DNA of 64,000 bases from Sphingobacteriia bacterium 28-36-52 (GCA_002281575.1 NCGN01000002.1:186001-250000); one strand, 5' to 3'; shown: positions 25,625 through 35,548, counted from the stretch's first letter. Notes: a model not told the origin generated them from the sequence alone. Program-made: numbers and translations.

Positions 25625-27049
25625 ATGCGTTTTATATATTCAGCTATAGCATTATTGCTATGCTCTGCCACTGCATTTTCACAACACCAAGAAATTGCCA
25701 CTAAGCCCGACATGTGGAAGGGTAAGCAAGAAAATTTGATTGACACTAATTCTTTGTTGTATGCGTTTAAATCGGGAACCGTGAATGGACATTTCCGGTA
25801 TTTTTTTTTGGCAACAGATAATGCTAAGGCGCTAACTGATTTTTATGCCAATGCAGCTGGGGGTGGTATTAGATTTGAAACGGCTAAGTTTAAAGGATTT
25901 CAGTTTGCGGTAAGCGGTTTTTATATTTTTAATATTGGTTCATCAGACCTAGCAAAAAAAGATCCTACAACGGGCCTAGGAAGTAGATACGAAACCACTT
26001 TGTTTGATATTGAAGATCCTCATAATAAAATGGATTTGGATCGTTTGGAAGAATTTTATTTAAAATACAATTTTAAGAAATCGCATATAGCTTTTGGACG
26101 ACAATTGATTAATACGCCATTTATTAATTTGCAAGATGGTCGTATGCGGCCAACAGGTGTAGAAGGGGTTTGGATTGAATTAAATGATTTACCAAAAACA
26201 AAAGTTGAAGGAGGCTTATTGTATGCTATTTCGCCAAGGGGAACAGTAAAATGGTATGGAATAGGAGAATCAATTGGGGTATATCCATCTGGAGTTAATA
26301 CGGATGGAAGCAAAGCAGAATATCCTGAGCATGTTGAAGCAAGTAATTTAGTACAAGTAGGTATTCATCGTGAAATTTCAACAAACACAAAACTGCATGC
26401 ATGGAATTTATTGGTTCCTAAACTTTTTAATGCCGCATTGCTGCAATTAGATTACACACTGCCTACAGAACAAAAGGGTCATCAGTATTATGGTTCCTTA
26501 CAAGCGGTAAAGCAACATGCATTAAAAGATGGAGGTAATGAAGATCCTGCAAAAAGATTCATCGAAAAAGACAATGGTTCTTTTAGTTTTGGAGCTAGGG
26601 TTGGATATAAAACACCCATTTGGGATTTCTCCTTGAATTATAATCGTATTACAAAAGAAGGACGGTATTTAATGCCACGAGAGTGGGGTAGGGATCCATT
26701 TTTTACTTTCATGCCAAGAGAGCGAAATGAGGGTTTTGGAGACGTACACGCGGTAGTTGCTAAAGCGGCGTATGCAATCCCACAGAAAAGATGGAAGTTC
26801 AATTTGGCAGGGGGTTATTTCAACATGCCAAATGTTACCAATACAGTTTTAAATAAGTTTGGGATGCCATCTTATTTACAAGTAAATGCTGATATACGTT
26901 ATGCATTTGCTGGGTTATTTCAAGGAATGGATGCACAATTATTGATTGTAGGAAAATTGAATCAAGGCGAAACTTACCAACAAGCAAAATATGAATTGAA
27001 TAAAGTGAACATGGTTCTATATAACTTTGTGTTGAACTATCACTTTTAA
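25625..27049 (+). CDS. OprD-like outer membrane porin
   Basis: A 474-aa protein with a signal peptide (ending TAFSQ) and alternating beta-strand pattern to the C-terminal Phe (VLNYHF), as in outer membrane barrels. The segment AFGRQLINTPFINLQDGRMRP followed by EGVWIE resembles the OprD substrate-specific porin family. Its place between soxB and the Crp/Fnr gene suggests uptake of thiosulfate or another sulfur anion across the outer membrane. Family-level call is fairly good; substrate is inference. Confidence 0.75.
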   Translation: MRFIYSAIALLLCSATAFSQHQEIATKPDMWKGKQENLIDTNSLLYAFKSGTVNGHFRYFFLATDNAKALTDFYANAAGGGIRFETAKFKGFQFAVSGFYIFNIGSSDLAKKDPTTGLGSRYETTLFDIEDPHNKMDLDRLEEFYLKYNFKKSHIAFGRQLINTPFINLQDGRMRPTGVEGVWIELNDLPKTKVEGGLLYAISPRGTVKWYGIGESIGVYPSGVNTDGSKAEYPEHVEASNLVQVGIHREISTNTKLHAWNLLVPKLFNAALLQLDYTLPTEQKGHQYYGSLQAVKQHALKDGGNEDPAKRFIEKDNGSFSFGARVGYKTPIWDFSLNYNRITKEGRYLMPREWGRDPFFTFMPRERNEGFGDVHAVVAKAAYAIPQKRWKFNLAGGYFNMPNVTNTVLNKFGMPSYLQVNADIRYAFAGLFQGMDAQLLIVGKLNQGETYQQAKYELNKVNMVLYNFVLNYHF

Positions 27050-27051
27050 GC

Positions 27052-27684
27052 ATGAATAAAAATGTAACGCCATTTGATGCAATATTTGAGCCAGCGTTGG
27101 TAACAGAAATGTACCAGTTTGGTGAAGTAAGACAATTCAAGGAAGGAGATTTGATTATGGATTACGGTAAGTATATCCGTTACATGCCTTTGATTTTGAA
27201 AGGCACAATCAAAGTGTTGCGCAAAGATGAAAATGGCAAAGAATTATTATTATACTATTTGTCTAGCAACGAAAGTTGTTCTATGGCATATAGTTGCTGT
27301 GTGGAAGCAAAAAAGAGTGAAGTAAAAGCGATTGCAGAAGAAGATGTGGAATTACTGGCCATACCTCATATTAAGCTAGAAGAATGGTTGTGTAAGTATC
27401 CCAGTTGGAAGAATTACATCATGCGAAGCTTTAATGAACGTTTCTTAGAGTTGCTGAAAAATATTGAGTCTATAGCCTTTCATAAATTAGATGAGCGATT
27501 GATTGCTTATTTACGTGAAAAGAAACAGGTGACAGGTTCCAGTGTTATCAAAGCATCTCATTATTTAATAGCAGACGAATTGGCTACTTCTAGGGTAGTT
27601 ATTTCTAGATTGTTAAAGCAATTGGAAAATGATGGGCGTATATTGTTGTACAGAAATGAGATTAAACTGCTGAAAGACTTTTAA
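27052..27684 (+). CDS. Crp/Fnr family transcriptional regulator
   Basis: A 210-aa regulator with a cyclic-nucleotide-binding-like N-terminal barrel (about residues 20-130) and a C-terminal winged helix. The recognition region is ADELATSRVVISRLLKQLE. Three cysteines stand in one loop, Cys76, Cys82 and Cys83 (ESCSMAYSCC), and a fourth is near residue 114. Haem, Fe-S or thiol sensing is conceivable; the cAMP contact residues are not evident. It starts 2 bp after the porin stop, as the last gene of the sulfur operon. It is the likely activator at the five GTAAC-N4-GTTAC sites. Confidence 0.87.
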   Translation: MNKNVTPFDAIFEPALVTEMYQFGEVRQFKEGDLIMDYGKYIRYMPLILKGTIKVLRKDENGKELLLYYLSSNESCSMAYSCCVEAKKSEVKAIAEEDVELLAIPHIKLEEWLCKYPSWKNYIMRSFNERFLELLKNIESIAFHKLDERLIAYLREKKQVTGSSVIKASHYLIADELATSRVVISRLLKQLENDGRILLYRNEIKLLKDF

Positions 27685-27710
27685 GTTAACTTTGCTGCAC
27701 AATTAAAAAA

Positions 27711-28106
27711 ATGAAACATTCTCAAACCATTGGATTTATTGCTGTTGTTCTAGCCATTTTAGTATGCTTTATGCCTTGGGTATTTATTGAAAGTAAAAAT
27801 TTGACCATCACAGGATTTAAAGCAGAGGGCACTCGATTTGGTAGGCCTGGAATGTTTATCGTTTATATGGGGAGTATAGCCGCCGTGTTATTTTTAATAC
27901 CTAAAATTTGGGCTAAAAGAGTCAATGTTTTTTTAACTGCCATGGTTTTTGCTTGGGCAGTAAGAAATTATTTATTACTCACTACTTGTTCAGCTGGAGA
28001 ATGTCCGAAAAAACAAATAGGATTATTTCTCCTACTTGCTTTCTCGGCCATTATTATGATTATGTCGTTCTTGCCTAAGATAGATCTTTCAAAGCAGCAG
28101 CAATAA
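27711..28106 (+). CDS. hypothetical four-segment membrane protein
   Basis: A 131-aa protein with four hydrophobic segments (about residues 6-25, 45-62, 70-90 and 102-120). An outside or loop stretch contains [12 protein letters not shown] with two Cys. I recognise no family. Its -7 box TAACTTTG (27687-27694) lies just after the Crp/Fnr gene, so it may be expressed alone; the island operator is absent. The 3' end overlaps the convergent rocD by 32 bp. Confidence 0.6.
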   Translation: MKHSQTIGFIAVVLAILVCFMPWVFIESKNLTITGFKAEGTRFGRPGMFIVYMGSIAAVLFLIPKIWAKRVNVFLTAMVFAWAVRNYLLLTTCSAGECPKKQIGLFLLLAFSAIIMIMSFLPKIDLSKQQQ

Positions 28107-29307
28107 TTTCAACGCACTCCAAAATTTGTGCTTTATTAATCACCAACGGAGGCGCAAAACGAATTTTATCTCCGTGAGTTGGTTTAGCCAAAAGCCCTTT
28201 TTCTTTTAAAATTAAGCAGAAGTCCCAAGCAGCTTCTGAATTTGGATGATCAATTACGATTGCATTGAGTAATCCTTTTCCTCGAATGGTTTTAATATAA
28301 GGGGAGTTGAGCTTGCTTAATTCATTGCGTAAGAGTTGGCCCATAGCTTCTGCATTCTCATCAAGCTTTTCCTCTTTAATAACAGTTAAGGCACTCATTG
28401 CCACTGCACAAGACAAAGGGTTTCCACCATAAGTTGAACCATGTTCTCCTGGCTTAATATTCATCATAATAAAGTCGTCGGCAAGTACTGCTGATACAGG
28501 TAAAACACCGCCGCTTAAGGCTTTTCCAAGTATTAAAATGTCTGGTCTAACGCCCTCATGGTCGCAGGCCAACATTTTACCTGTTCTGGCTAATCCTGTT
28601 TGAATTTCATCTGCAATAAATAATACATTGTATTGGGTACATAATGCACGCACTTTAGTTAGGTATCCTTCATTTGGTATAACCACTCCTGCTTCACCTT
28701 GAATAGGTTCTACCATAAAAGCTGCTACATTTGGATCTTGTAATGCTCTCTCTAATGCAATGGTATCATTATATGGTATTAATTCAAAGCCTGGCATAAA
28801 CGGACCAAATTGGTGGTAACTACTTGGATCGGTTGATGAAGAAATAGCCGCTAGTGTCCTTCCCCAAAAATTGCCTTCAGCAAAAATGATTTTAGCTTTA
28901 TTTTCTTCAACCCCTTTTTTTGTATAGGCCCATCTACGTGCTAGTTTGATGGCGGTTTCTCCACCTTCTACACCCGTATTCATTGGTAATACTTTATCGT
29001 AGCCAAAATATGCTGTAATAAATTGCTCGTATTTACCTAATATGTTATTATGAAAGGCACGAGAAGTAAGGGTGAGTTTTTTTGCTTGTTCAATCAAGCT
29101 TTCAATAATACGTGGATGACAATGCCCTTGGTTTACGGCAGAGTAACCACTCAAGAAATCATAGTATCTTTTGCCTTCAACATCCCATAAAAAAACACCT
29201 TCGCCTTTTTCAAGCACTACAGGAAGGGGATGATAATTGTGCGCGCCATATTGATCTTCTAATTGCAAATAGGCAGCTGTAACTGGCGATAATTTCGCAG
29301 TTTCCAT
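28075..29307 (-). CDS. rocD: ornithine aminotransferase
   Basis: A 410-aa PLP enzyme that converts ornithine and 2-oxoglutarate to glutamate-5-semialdehyde and glutamate. The N-terminal [18 protein letters not shown] is characteristic of ornithine aminotransferase. Further motifs are [30 protein letters not shown] and the PLP Lys in [13 protein letters not shown]. Length is typical. No arginine-degradation genes are next to it. It is convergent with the membrane protein at 27711. Confidence 0.94.
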   Translation of the reverse strand: METAKLSPVTAAYLQLEDQYGAHNYHPLPVVLEKGEGVFLWDVEGKRYYDFLSGYSAVNQGHCHPRIIESLIEQAKKLTLTSRAFHNNILGKYEQFITAYFGYDKVLPMNTGVEGGETAIKLARRWAYTKKGVEENKAKIIFAEGNFWGRTLAAISSSTDPSSYHQFGPFMPGFELIPYNDTIALERALQDPNVAAFMVEPIQGEAGVVIPNEGYLTKVRALCTQYNVLFIADEIQTGLARTGKMLACDHEGVRPDILILGKALSGGVLPVSAVLADDFIMMNIKPGEHGSTYGGNPLSCAVAMSALTVIKEEKLDENAEAMGQLLRNELSKLNSPYIKTIRGKGLLNAIVIDHPNSEAAWDFCLILKEKGLLAKPTHGDKIRFAPPLVINKAQILECVEIIAAALKDLS

Positions 29308-29459
29308 TGGTAAAAAATTATAGATAAAAAAATTAGATGCTCAGAATAAGTTATCTAGTACCCACAGGATGGTCTAGGAAATCTAAGTTGAAATGTAGAA
29401 AATGCATGTTTAGCATAGATGCAATATAATTAATTATATTCAATCTCAAATTCATCTTT

Positions 29460-30596
29460 ATGCGATTATTAAAAATGCTTTTTATTGCACTAGTGGTAAT
29501 ACTGGGCGCTTTTTCTGCTTATGCAGTATTATTTGATAAGTCTTATTTATTTAAGGCAGCTTATTATAATTTTTCTGCCATTGACGATTATGCCATTTTT
29601 GAAAACAATAAAGTGGCCAAAGCCAAAGTAGTGAAGCCTTGGCCTTTAGCAGATCAATACAATAAGCAAGCTTACCCAGATAGCTTGAATAGTTTATTAG
29701 AAGAGTTAAGAACGGTAGGGGTATTGATGATTAAAAATGATTCGATTTTATTTGAAAAATATTGGGATGGATACAGTGACAGCTCTTTGTCGGGTTCGTT
29801 TTCTGTTGCAAAAAGTATCACTAGCATACTTATTGGTGCTGCCATTAAAGAAGGGAAGATTAAATCGGTGGATCAGCCAGTAGGTGATTTTATTCCAGCC
29901 TTTGCAATTGGAGATAAAGCTGCAGTTAAGATAAAAGATTTACTGACCATGAGTAGCGGCACCAATTGGAATGAAAGTTACTGGAATCCTCTGGCGGTGA
30001 CTGCTGAAGCATATTACGGTAACGATTTAAACAAAACCGCAACTGAAGTAAAAATGCTTGATCAGCCTGGTAGTTTACATAAATATAAAAGCGGCGACAC
30101 CCAGCTACTAGGGCTTATTTTAGAAAAAGTGACGGGCAAAAAATTAAGTGAATATGCTGCTGAAAAAATATGGCAGCCCATGGGGGCAAGTCGTGATGCA
30201 TTGTGGAGTACCGATGGTTCAAATGGCAATACCAAATCATTTTGTTGCTTTAATACCAATGCCAGAGATTTTGGTAGAATTGGAAAGTTTATGCTCGATT
30301 CTGGAAAAATTGATGGAGTGCCTGTTATTGATAGTGCATACTGGAAGCAATCAATAACGGCTTGTAATATTAAAGATGAAAAAGGATTGGAATGCAATTA
30401 TTATGGGTTTCAGTGGTGGCTTGATCCACAACATCCTGAAATTTTTTATGCAAGAGGCATATTGGGTCAGTATATCATTGTAATTCCTTCTAAGAAAATA
30501 ATCATCGTAAGATTGGCGCATAAAGCTTCTAAGGAGCGGGTGCAAACGGTTCCTAAGGAAGTGCGTGCTTTAATTAATTGGGGACTAAATAGTTAA
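29460..30596 (+). CDS. serine hydrolase (class C beta-lactamase-like)
   Basis: A 378-aa protein with an N-terminal membrane helix or uncleaved signal (residues about 5-25), so it probably faces the periplasm. The S-x-x-K motif is SVAKS (about residues 118-122). The second motif is the Tyr in YKSGD, and a late GILGQYIIVIPSK stretch replaces the K-T-G box. The pattern resembles 6-aminohexanoate-dimer hydrolases and other esterase-like members, not true beta-lactamases. An 18-bp AT palindrome lies 19 bp before the start. Confidence 0.83.
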   Translation: MRLLKMLFIALVVILGAFSAYAVLFDKSYLFKAAYYNFSAIDDYAIFENNKVAKAKVVKPWPLADQYNKQAYPDSLNSLLEELRTVGVLMIKNDSILFEKYWDGYSDSSLSGSFSVAKSITSILIGAAIKEGKIKSVDQPVGDFIPAFAIGDKAAVKIKDLLTMSSGTNWNESYWNPLAVTAEAYYGNDLNKTATEVKMLDQPGSLHKYKSGDTQLLGLILEKVTGKKLSEYAAEKIWQPMGASRDALWSTDGSNGNTKSFCCFNTNARDFGRIGKFMLDSGKIDGVPVIDSAYWKQSITACNIKDEKGLECNYYGFQWWLDPQHPEIFYARGILGQYIIVIPSKKIIIVRLAHKASKERVQTVPKEVRALINWGLNS

Positions 30597-30630
30597 CCAT
30601 TTTGATTGTACTTTCGCCAAAATACCAATT

Positions 30631-31653
30631 TTGATCCCATCTGTTGCAGTAGTAATATTAAACTATAATGGTAAGAAGCACCTTGAGCAATTTTTGCCTT
30701 CGGTGATGGCTACTGATTATTTGAATATTCGTATCATTATTGCAGACAATGGCTCTACGGATGATTCAATTGCATTTGTACAAGCCAACTACCCGCATAT
30801 TCAAATTTTGGATCATCATATCAATGAAGGGTTTGCTGGTGGATATAATTGGGCTTTGCAAAGGGTAGAAGCCGATTATTATGTGCTGTTGAACTCCGAT
30901 GTTCAAGTGAGCAATGATTGGATTAATCCTGTAATTGATTTAATGGAACAGGATAAATCCATTGCCGCAGCTCAACCAAAAATGCGTTCATTTCATGAGC
31001 CAGATTTATTTGAATATGCCGGAGCTGCAGGTGGGTGGATAGATTTTTTAGGTTATCCATTTTCTCGCGGCAGGGTTTTTGATATTTGTGAAACCGATAA
31101 CGGACAGTTTGATGGTACCGAAAAAATATTTTGGGCTTCGGGTGCGGCTATGTTTGTGAGGGCTTCAGTGTACCATGAAATGAAAGGTTTCGACCCTTAT
31201 TTTTTTGCACATCAAGAGGAAATTGATTTGTGTTGGAGAATGCAATTGGCCGGGTATAAAATAATGGCTTGTCCTTCATCAGAAGTTTTTCATGTAGGCG
31301 GTGGTACATTGCCTAGAGGTGGTCGTAAAGTATTCTTGAATTTTAGGAATAACCTAATCATGTTGGCTAAAAATTTGCCATTCAATGAATTGATTTGGAA
31401 ACTTCCTTTCCGTTTTTTCTTGGACGCTATTTCTGCTTGGAAGGGATTATTTACAGGCGATTTCTATTTTTTTACTGCTATCATGAAAGCTCATTTTGCT
31501 TTTAGTTGGTGGTTTTTTACCCGTTATATAAGCACCCCTAAAGTGAGGAAACCTATGCAGGAACTGCATGGAGTCTACGCTGGCTCGGTTGTTTGGAACT
31601 ATTTTGTTCGGAATAAAAAACGTTTTCTAGAAATTATATCCACAAAGGGATGA
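30631..31653 (+). CDS. glycosyltransferase family 2
   Basis: A 340-aa GT-A fold enzyme. The N-terminal VVILNYNGKKH opens the nucleotide-sugar domain, LNSDVQVS holds the metal-binding Asp, and HQEEIDLCWRMQLAGY is the ED-type acceptor motif seen in rhamnosyl- and related transferases (WbbL-like). A C-terminal amphipathic and hydrophobic part (residues about 240-300) suggests membrane association. The start is TTG, right at the first beta strand, with no ATG upstream. TACTTTCG lies 14 nt before it. The donor sugar is unknown. Confidence 0.86.
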   Translation: MIPSVAVVILNYNGKKHLEQFLPSVMATDYLNIRIIIADNGSTDDSIAFVQANYPHIQILDHHINEGFAGGYNWALQRVEADYYVLLNSDVQVSNDWINPVIDLMEQDKSIAAAQPKMRSFHEPDLFEYAGAAGGWIDFLGYPFSRGRVFDICETDNGQFDGTEKIFWASGAAMFVRASVYHEMKGFDPYFFAHQEEIDLCWRMQLAGYKIMACPSSEVFHVGGGTLPRGGRKVFLNFRNNLIMLAKNLPFNELIWKLPFRFFLDAISAWKGLFTGDFYFFTAIMKAHFAFSWWFFTRYISTPKVRKPMQELHGVYAGSVVWNYFVRNKKRFLEIISTKG

Positions 31654-31697
31654 TAATTTTAGTTGCATACCCTATTTTTGCAAAGCAATAATCTACT

Positions 31698-31901
31698 ATG
31701 TCACAGGAAATATTAGAACACAAAGAAAAAGACATTAAGACTAATTGGGTGAATTCATCCAGATTCTTATTTTATCTACAAGTATTTTGCATTCTAGCTT
31801 TTGTATTAGGCGGTTGTTACCGTATGTACAACCAACGCTACAAGGGAAAACCAAAAGTAGAAGTACAAAGCAGCTCTAAATACAAGCCTGAGTATAAATA
31901 G
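31698..31901 (+). CDS. small hypothetical membrane protein
   Basis: A 67-aa protein with one membrane segment (about residues 24-42), including a Gly-Gly-Cys near its end, then a basic tail. I recognise no family. A TATTTTTG box at 31673-31680 lies 17 nt upstream of the ATG, which supports that it is a real gene. It ends 68 bp before tRNA-Gly. Confidence 0.55.
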   Translation: MSQEILEHKEKDIKTNWVNSSRFLFYLQVFCILAFVLGGCYRMYNQRYKGKPKVEVQSSSKYKPEYK

Positions 31902-31912
31902 TCTAAAAAAAA

Positions 31913-31943
31913 TTTTGTTATGAACTAGAGATTGCTATTTTTG
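31913..31943 (+). promoter_or_regulatory. promoter of the tRNA-Gly/tRNA-Leu unit
   Basis: TTTTG (31913-31917), an 18-nt spacer, then TATTTTTG (31936-31943): a good match to the Bacteroidota -33/-7 pattern, 26 nt before tRNA-Gly. Confidence 0.7.
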
Positions 31944-31969
31944 CACTCCCAATTTAGTTCTTACAAACC

Positions 31970-32045
<76 letters not shown>

Positions 32046-32047
32046 AA

Positions 32048-32079
32048 AAAATCCCGCTCTTATTGGGTCGGGATTTTTT
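32048..32079 (+). terminator. terminator after tRNA-Gly
   Basis: AAAATCCCG (32048-32056) pairs with CGGGATTTT (32069-32077), and a run of six T ends the hairpin. It lies between two tRNA genes that probably share one promoter, so it may be leaky. Confidence 0.8.
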
Positions 32080-32086
32080 CATGGCA

Positions 32087-32172
32087 GCCCCGGTGGTGGA
32101 ATTGGTAGACACGCAGGACTTAAAATCCTGTTCGCCGCAACGCGAGTAACGGTTCAACTCCGTTCCGGGGCA
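32087..32172 (+). tRNA. tRNA-Leu (anticodon TAA)
   Basis: An 86-nt class II tRNA: acceptor GCCCCGG/CCGGGGC, anticodon stem CAGGA/TCCTG with loop CTTAAAA (TAA), long variable arm, T loop TTCAACT, and discriminator A. CCA is not encoded. Confidence 0.96.
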
Positions 32173-32173
32173 C

Positions 32174-32206
32174 AAAGCCTCTCTGAATTTTCGGAGAGGC
32201 TTTTTT
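32174..32206 (+). terminator. terminator after tRNA-Leu
   Basis: A 10-bp stem AAAGCCTCTC/GAGAGGCTTT (32174-32183 and 32194-32203) followed by a T run. Confidence 0.92.
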
Positions 32207-32218
32207 GTTTGGGTAACG

Positions 32219-32277
32219 TGGCAAACTTGTTTGCCAAAGTGAACCAAATAAAAAAGCAAACATCGCCGGAGGCGATG
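32219..32277. repeat. two short palindromes after the tRNAs
   Basis: TGGCAAAC-TT-GTTTGCCA (32219-32236) and CATCGCC-GGA-GGCGATG (32261-32277) are clean inverted repeats in the gene-free stretch before purE. Neither has a T run. Function unknown; a role as remnant or processing structure is only a guess. Confidence 0.5.
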
Positions 32278-32344
32278 TGGAGGCTTTGAGTAAGACCAAA
32301 TATTCGGCAATCAGCGAGCGAAGCGAGCTAATCCGTTCCTTTTT

Positions 32345-32863
32345 TTACTGATCAAAAAGGTTCGGCCATTTAGACTTCATACCTGCAGCTTTTTCTTCAA
32401 CAGCATGTTTCATATCTGTTTTGTAGTTGGCCATTTTAGTAGCAATGCTTGCATCAAAAGCACCAATAATTTGCGCTGCTAATAGTCCTGCATTTTTTGC
32501 AGCATTCAGTGCTACTGTAGCAACAGGAACTCCATTGGGCATTTGTAGAATAGATAAAACAGAATCCCATCCATCCATTGAGTTAGAAGATTTAATGGGC
32601 ACACCAATCACTGGTAAAGTAGTAACAGATGCCACCATTCCTGGTAAATGTGCCGCACCACCCGCGCCAGCAATAATTACTTTCAAACCTCTGTGTGCAG
32701 CGGAGGAAGCATAGTTTATCATTCTTTGTGGGGTTCTATGAGCAGATACAACAGTTAATTCAAAATGGATACCCATTTCTTGTAAAACAAATGCCGCTGC
32801 TTCCATTACCGATAAATCGCTATCGCTTCCCATGATAATGCCTACCTGAGGTTGATTGTTCAT
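32345..32863 (-). CDS. purE: 5-(carboxyamino)imidazole ribonucleotide mutase
   Basis: A class I PurE that moves the carboxylate from N5-CAIR to CAIR in purine synthesis. The 172-aa protein has GSDSDLSVM at the N-terminus, the catalytic SAHRTPQRM, and [14 protein letters not shown], all diagnostic. A C-terminal extension of about 15 residues is slightly longer than usual. It lies 10 bp downstream of pdxJ and may be co-transcribed with it. No purK is adjacent. Confidence 0.96.
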   Translation of the reverse strand: MNNQPQVGIIMGSDSDLSVMEAAAFVLQEMGIHFELTVVSAHRTPQRMINYASSAAHRGLKVIIAGAGGAAHLPGMVASVTTLPVIGVPIKSSNSMDGWDSVLSILQMPNGVPVATVALNAAKNAGLLAAQIIGAFDASIATKMANYKTDMKHAVEEKAAGMKSKWPNLFDQ

Positions 32864-32873
32864 ATTGTAATTA

Positions 32874-33596
32874 TTAATGTGTTAATTGTCTTTTATATAA
32901 TTGCACTGTATTTTCTAACCCTAAATAAATAGCATCACAAATTAATGCATGTCCAATACTCACTTCGCTTAGCCAAGGAATTTCTTTGCTAAAATAACCA
33001 AGATTAAATCTGTCTAAATCATGGCCTGCATTCAGCCCCAACCCCAAAGACTTAGCTGCTTCTGCGGCTGCTTTAAAAGGAGCAATAGCCTGTTCTTTTT
33101 TTCCTAAAGCAAATTGCTGCGCATAAGATTCCGTGTATAATTCAATACGATCGGTACCTGTAGTTGCTGCAGCTTCTACCATTGAAATGTCTGGGTCTAC
33201 AAAAATAGACACTCGAATACCTGCATTTTTAAATACCGCTATGGTGGTCTTCAAATATGCTTGGTGTTCAATGGTATTCCATCCATGGTTGCTCGTTAAT
33301 TGTCCTAATGCATCGGGCACTAATGTTACTTGTGCCGGCTTTGAAGCCAATACCAGGTCTACAAACTTTTGTTCAGTAGGATTGCCTTCGATATTGAATT
33401 CGGTATGCAATACTTTTTTCAAATCGTAAACATCGGTATAACGAATATGTCGCTCGTCTGGTCTCGGATGAACCGTGATTCCATCGGCACCAAATTGCTC
33501 TATATCTAGTGCAGATTTTACCAAATTAGGGTTGTTGCCACCTCTGCTATTACGAAGGGTTGCTAATTTATTAATATTGACACTAAGCTTTGTCAT
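32874..33596 (-). CDS. pdxJ: pyridoxine 5'-phosphate synthase
   Basis: Condenses 1-deoxyxylulose-5-phosphate with 3-amino-2-oxopropyl phosphate to give pyridoxine phosphate. The 240-aa TIM barrel shows [47 protein letters not shown] and GLNAGHDLD, as expected for PdxJ. A TAAATTTG box on the minus strand (33601-33608) ends 4 nt before the ATG, with a TTG 18 nt further upstream, so the mRNA may be leaderless. Confidence 0.96.
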   Translation of the reverse strand: MTKLSVNINKLATLRNSRGGNNPNLVKSALDIEQFGADGITVHPRPDERHIRYTDVYDLKKVLHTEFNIEGNPTEQKFVDLVLASKPAQVTLVPDALGQLTSNHGWNTIEHQAYLKTTIAVFKNAGIRVSIFVDPDISMVEAAATTGTDRIELYTESYAQQFALGKKEQAIAPFKAAAEAAKSLGLGLNAGHDLDRFNLGYFSKEIPWLSEVSIGHALICDAIYLGLENTVQLYKRQLTH

Positions 33597-33600
33597 TGCA

Positions 33601-33608
33601 CAAATTTA
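33601..33608 (-). promoter_or_regulatory. -7 box of pdxJ
   Basis: TAAATTTG on the minus strand, preceded 18 nt upstream by TTG (-33). Only four bases separate the box from the pdxJ ATG. Confidence 0.65.
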
Positions 33609-33658
33609 CTTAAACTATTCGCATATCAACTTTTGCTGTTTAGCTTTGTTGGTATATT

Positions 33659-35497
33659 ATGAACTATCCATCACTCGAAGCCTGTTTAATTGATCTAGAG
33701 AAAAACGGTCAATTGATTAGAATAAAAGAAGAAGTTGATCCTTATTTAGAAATGGCAGCTATTCATTTAAGGGTATATGAAGCCAAAGGACCTGCTTTAT
33801 TATTCGAAAATGTGAAGGGGAGTAAGTTCAGGGCTGCATCCAATATTTTTGGCACCCTTGAAAGATCAAAATTCATTTTTAGGGATACCATAGCATCGGT
33901 TCAACAATTGATTGAATTAAAAAATGATCCAATCAAAGCCATTAAATCTCCTCTTCAAAATGCGTCTGCTGCTTTGGCTGCATTAAAAGCCTTGCCATTA
34001 AAAAACCCATGGTCTAAGCCAGTGATGTACCAAGAAATCAAGATCAGTGATTTACCCTTGATTCAACATTGGCCAATGGATGGAGGTGCATTTGTAACCT
34101 TACCACAAGTTTATACAGAAGACATTGATCAGCCAGGCATAATGAAGTCTAATTTAGGCATGTATCGAATACAGCTAAATGGGAACAATTATATTAAAGA
34201 CAAAGAAATAGGGTTGCATTATCAATTACATAGGGGAATTGGGGTGCATCAAACCAAGGCCAACGCAAAAGGGCTTCCATTAAAAGTAAGTTGTTTTGTG
34301 GGTGGTCCACCTTCGCATACTTTATCGGCCGTAATGCCATTGCCCGAAGGCATAAGCGAAATGACTTTTGCTGGTGTACTAGGTGGTAGAAGATTCAGGT
34401 ATTCCTATGAAGATGGGTATTGTATTAGCACCGACGCAGACTTTGTTATTACTGGGGAAGTGTACCCTGGTGAAAACAAACCTGAAGGCCCATTTGGTGA
34501 TCATTTGGGTTATTATAGTTTACAACATGATTTTCCCTTGATGAAAGTGCATAAAGTATATGCCAAAAAAGATGCAATCTGGTCTTTCACCGTGGTTGGC
34601 AGACCTCCACAAGAAGATACCAGTTTTGGGGAGTTAATTCATGAAATTACAGGAGCCGCTATTCCACAAGAAGTACCAGGCTTGAAAGAAGTACACGCAG
34701 TGGATGCAGCGGGTGTTCACCCTTTGTTATTAGCTGTAGGAAGTGAGCGCTATACTCCCTATACACCCACTAAGCAACCCGCCGAATTGTTAACTATTGC
34801 TAATCATGTGTTGGGAACAGGGCAATTGAGTTTGGCGAAGTTTTTATTTATTGCAGCAGACGATACCAATCAATTGAAAGCACACCATGTGTTTAATTTC
34901 ATGAAATATGTTTTAGAAAGAATTAACCTGCAAAGAGATATTCATTTTTATACCAATACCACCATTGATACGTTAGATTATTCTGGCACTGGATTAAATT
35001 CAGGAAGTAAAGTGGTATTGGCTGCATATGGAGAACCTATTCGTGAGTTAGCTACTGAAGTGCCTTCGATTTTAAATGGACTTGTTCAATTCGAAAATCC
35101 AAAGCTTGTAATGCCAGGCGTGATTGCACTAAAAACAAAACCTTTTGCTAATTATGCAAAAGTGAAAGAGGAAATGAAAATGCTGAACTACCAATTGCAA
35201 GAGGCAGTTGATCAGTTGAAAGGAATAGCCATCATTGTTGTTTGTGATGATGCTGAGTTTGTTGCTGCCAATATGCGTAATTATTTATGGGTAACTTATA
35301 CTCGTTGCAATCCTTCACATGATATGCATGGGATTAATGAGTCAGTGGTGAATAAGCATTGGGGTTGTGAAGGTCCATTGGTGATTGATGCAAGAATTAA
35401 ACCACATCATGCACCTCCAGTAGAAAAAGACCCTGCTGTTGAAAAACGCATTGATCAAATTTTTGCCAAGGGAGGAAGTTTGCAGAGTATTGCGTAA
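33659..35497 (+). CDS. UbiD family decarboxylase
   Basis: A 612-aa prenylated-FMN-dependent decarboxylase. Recognised segments are KGPALLFENVKGS, the LPLIQHWPMDGGAFVTLPQVYTED-type region, the cofactor and metal region YRIQLNGNNYIKD with HYQLHRGIG, and GPFGDHLGYY with the family's Glu/Arg active-site neighbourhood. It is longer than E. coli UbiD (497 aa) because of C-terminal additions. In Bacteroidota such proteins are usually assigned to menaquinone synthesis, but aromatic-acid decarboxylation is possible. TAGCTTTG at 33641-33648 is its likely -7 box, divergent from pdxJ. Confidence 0.85.
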   Translation: MNYPSLEACLIDLEKNGQLIRIKEEVDPYLEMAAIHLRVYEAKGPALLFENVKGSKFRAASNIFGTLERSKFIFRDTIASVQQLIELKNDPIKAIKSPLQNASAALAALKALPLKNPWSKPVMYQEIKISDLPLIQHWPMDGGAFVTLPQVYTEDIDQPGIMKSNLGMYRIQLNGNNYIKDKEIGLHYQLHRGIGVHQTKANAKGLPLKVSCFVGGPPSHTLSAVMPLPEGISEMTFAGVLGGRRFRYSYEDGYCISTDADFVITGEVYPGENKPEGPFGDHLGYYSLQHDFPLMKVHKVYAKKDAIWSFTVVGRPPQEDTSFGELIHEITGAAIPQEVPGLKEVHAVDAAGVHPLLLAVGSERYTPYTPTKQPAELLTIANHVLGTGQLSLAKFLFIAADDTNQLKAHHVFNFMKYVLERINLQRDIHFYTNTTIDTLDYSGTGLNSGSKVVLAAYGEPIRELATEVPSILNGLVQFENPKLVMPGVIALKTKPFANYAKVKEEMKMLNYQLQEAVDQLKGIAIIVVCDDAEFVAANMRNYLWVTYTRCNPSHDMHGINESVVNKHWGCEGPLVIDARIKPHHAPPVEKDPAVEKRIDQIFAKGGSLQSIA

Positions 35498-35548
35498 TCG
35501 GCAGTGTTCTTTGCGGCTATTTGCGTATTTTAGGTAAAATTATTTGGC

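Noticed and set aside
29460..30596. The serine hydrolase as an antibiotic-resistance beta-lactamase
   Set aside because: It lacks a clear K-T-G box and resembles esterase or amide hydrolase members; no resistance context is present.
32219..32340. Palindromes after tRNA-Leu as attachment site or integrated element
   Set aside because: No integrase, no repeat of the tRNA 3' end and no foreign gene follow; purE comes next.
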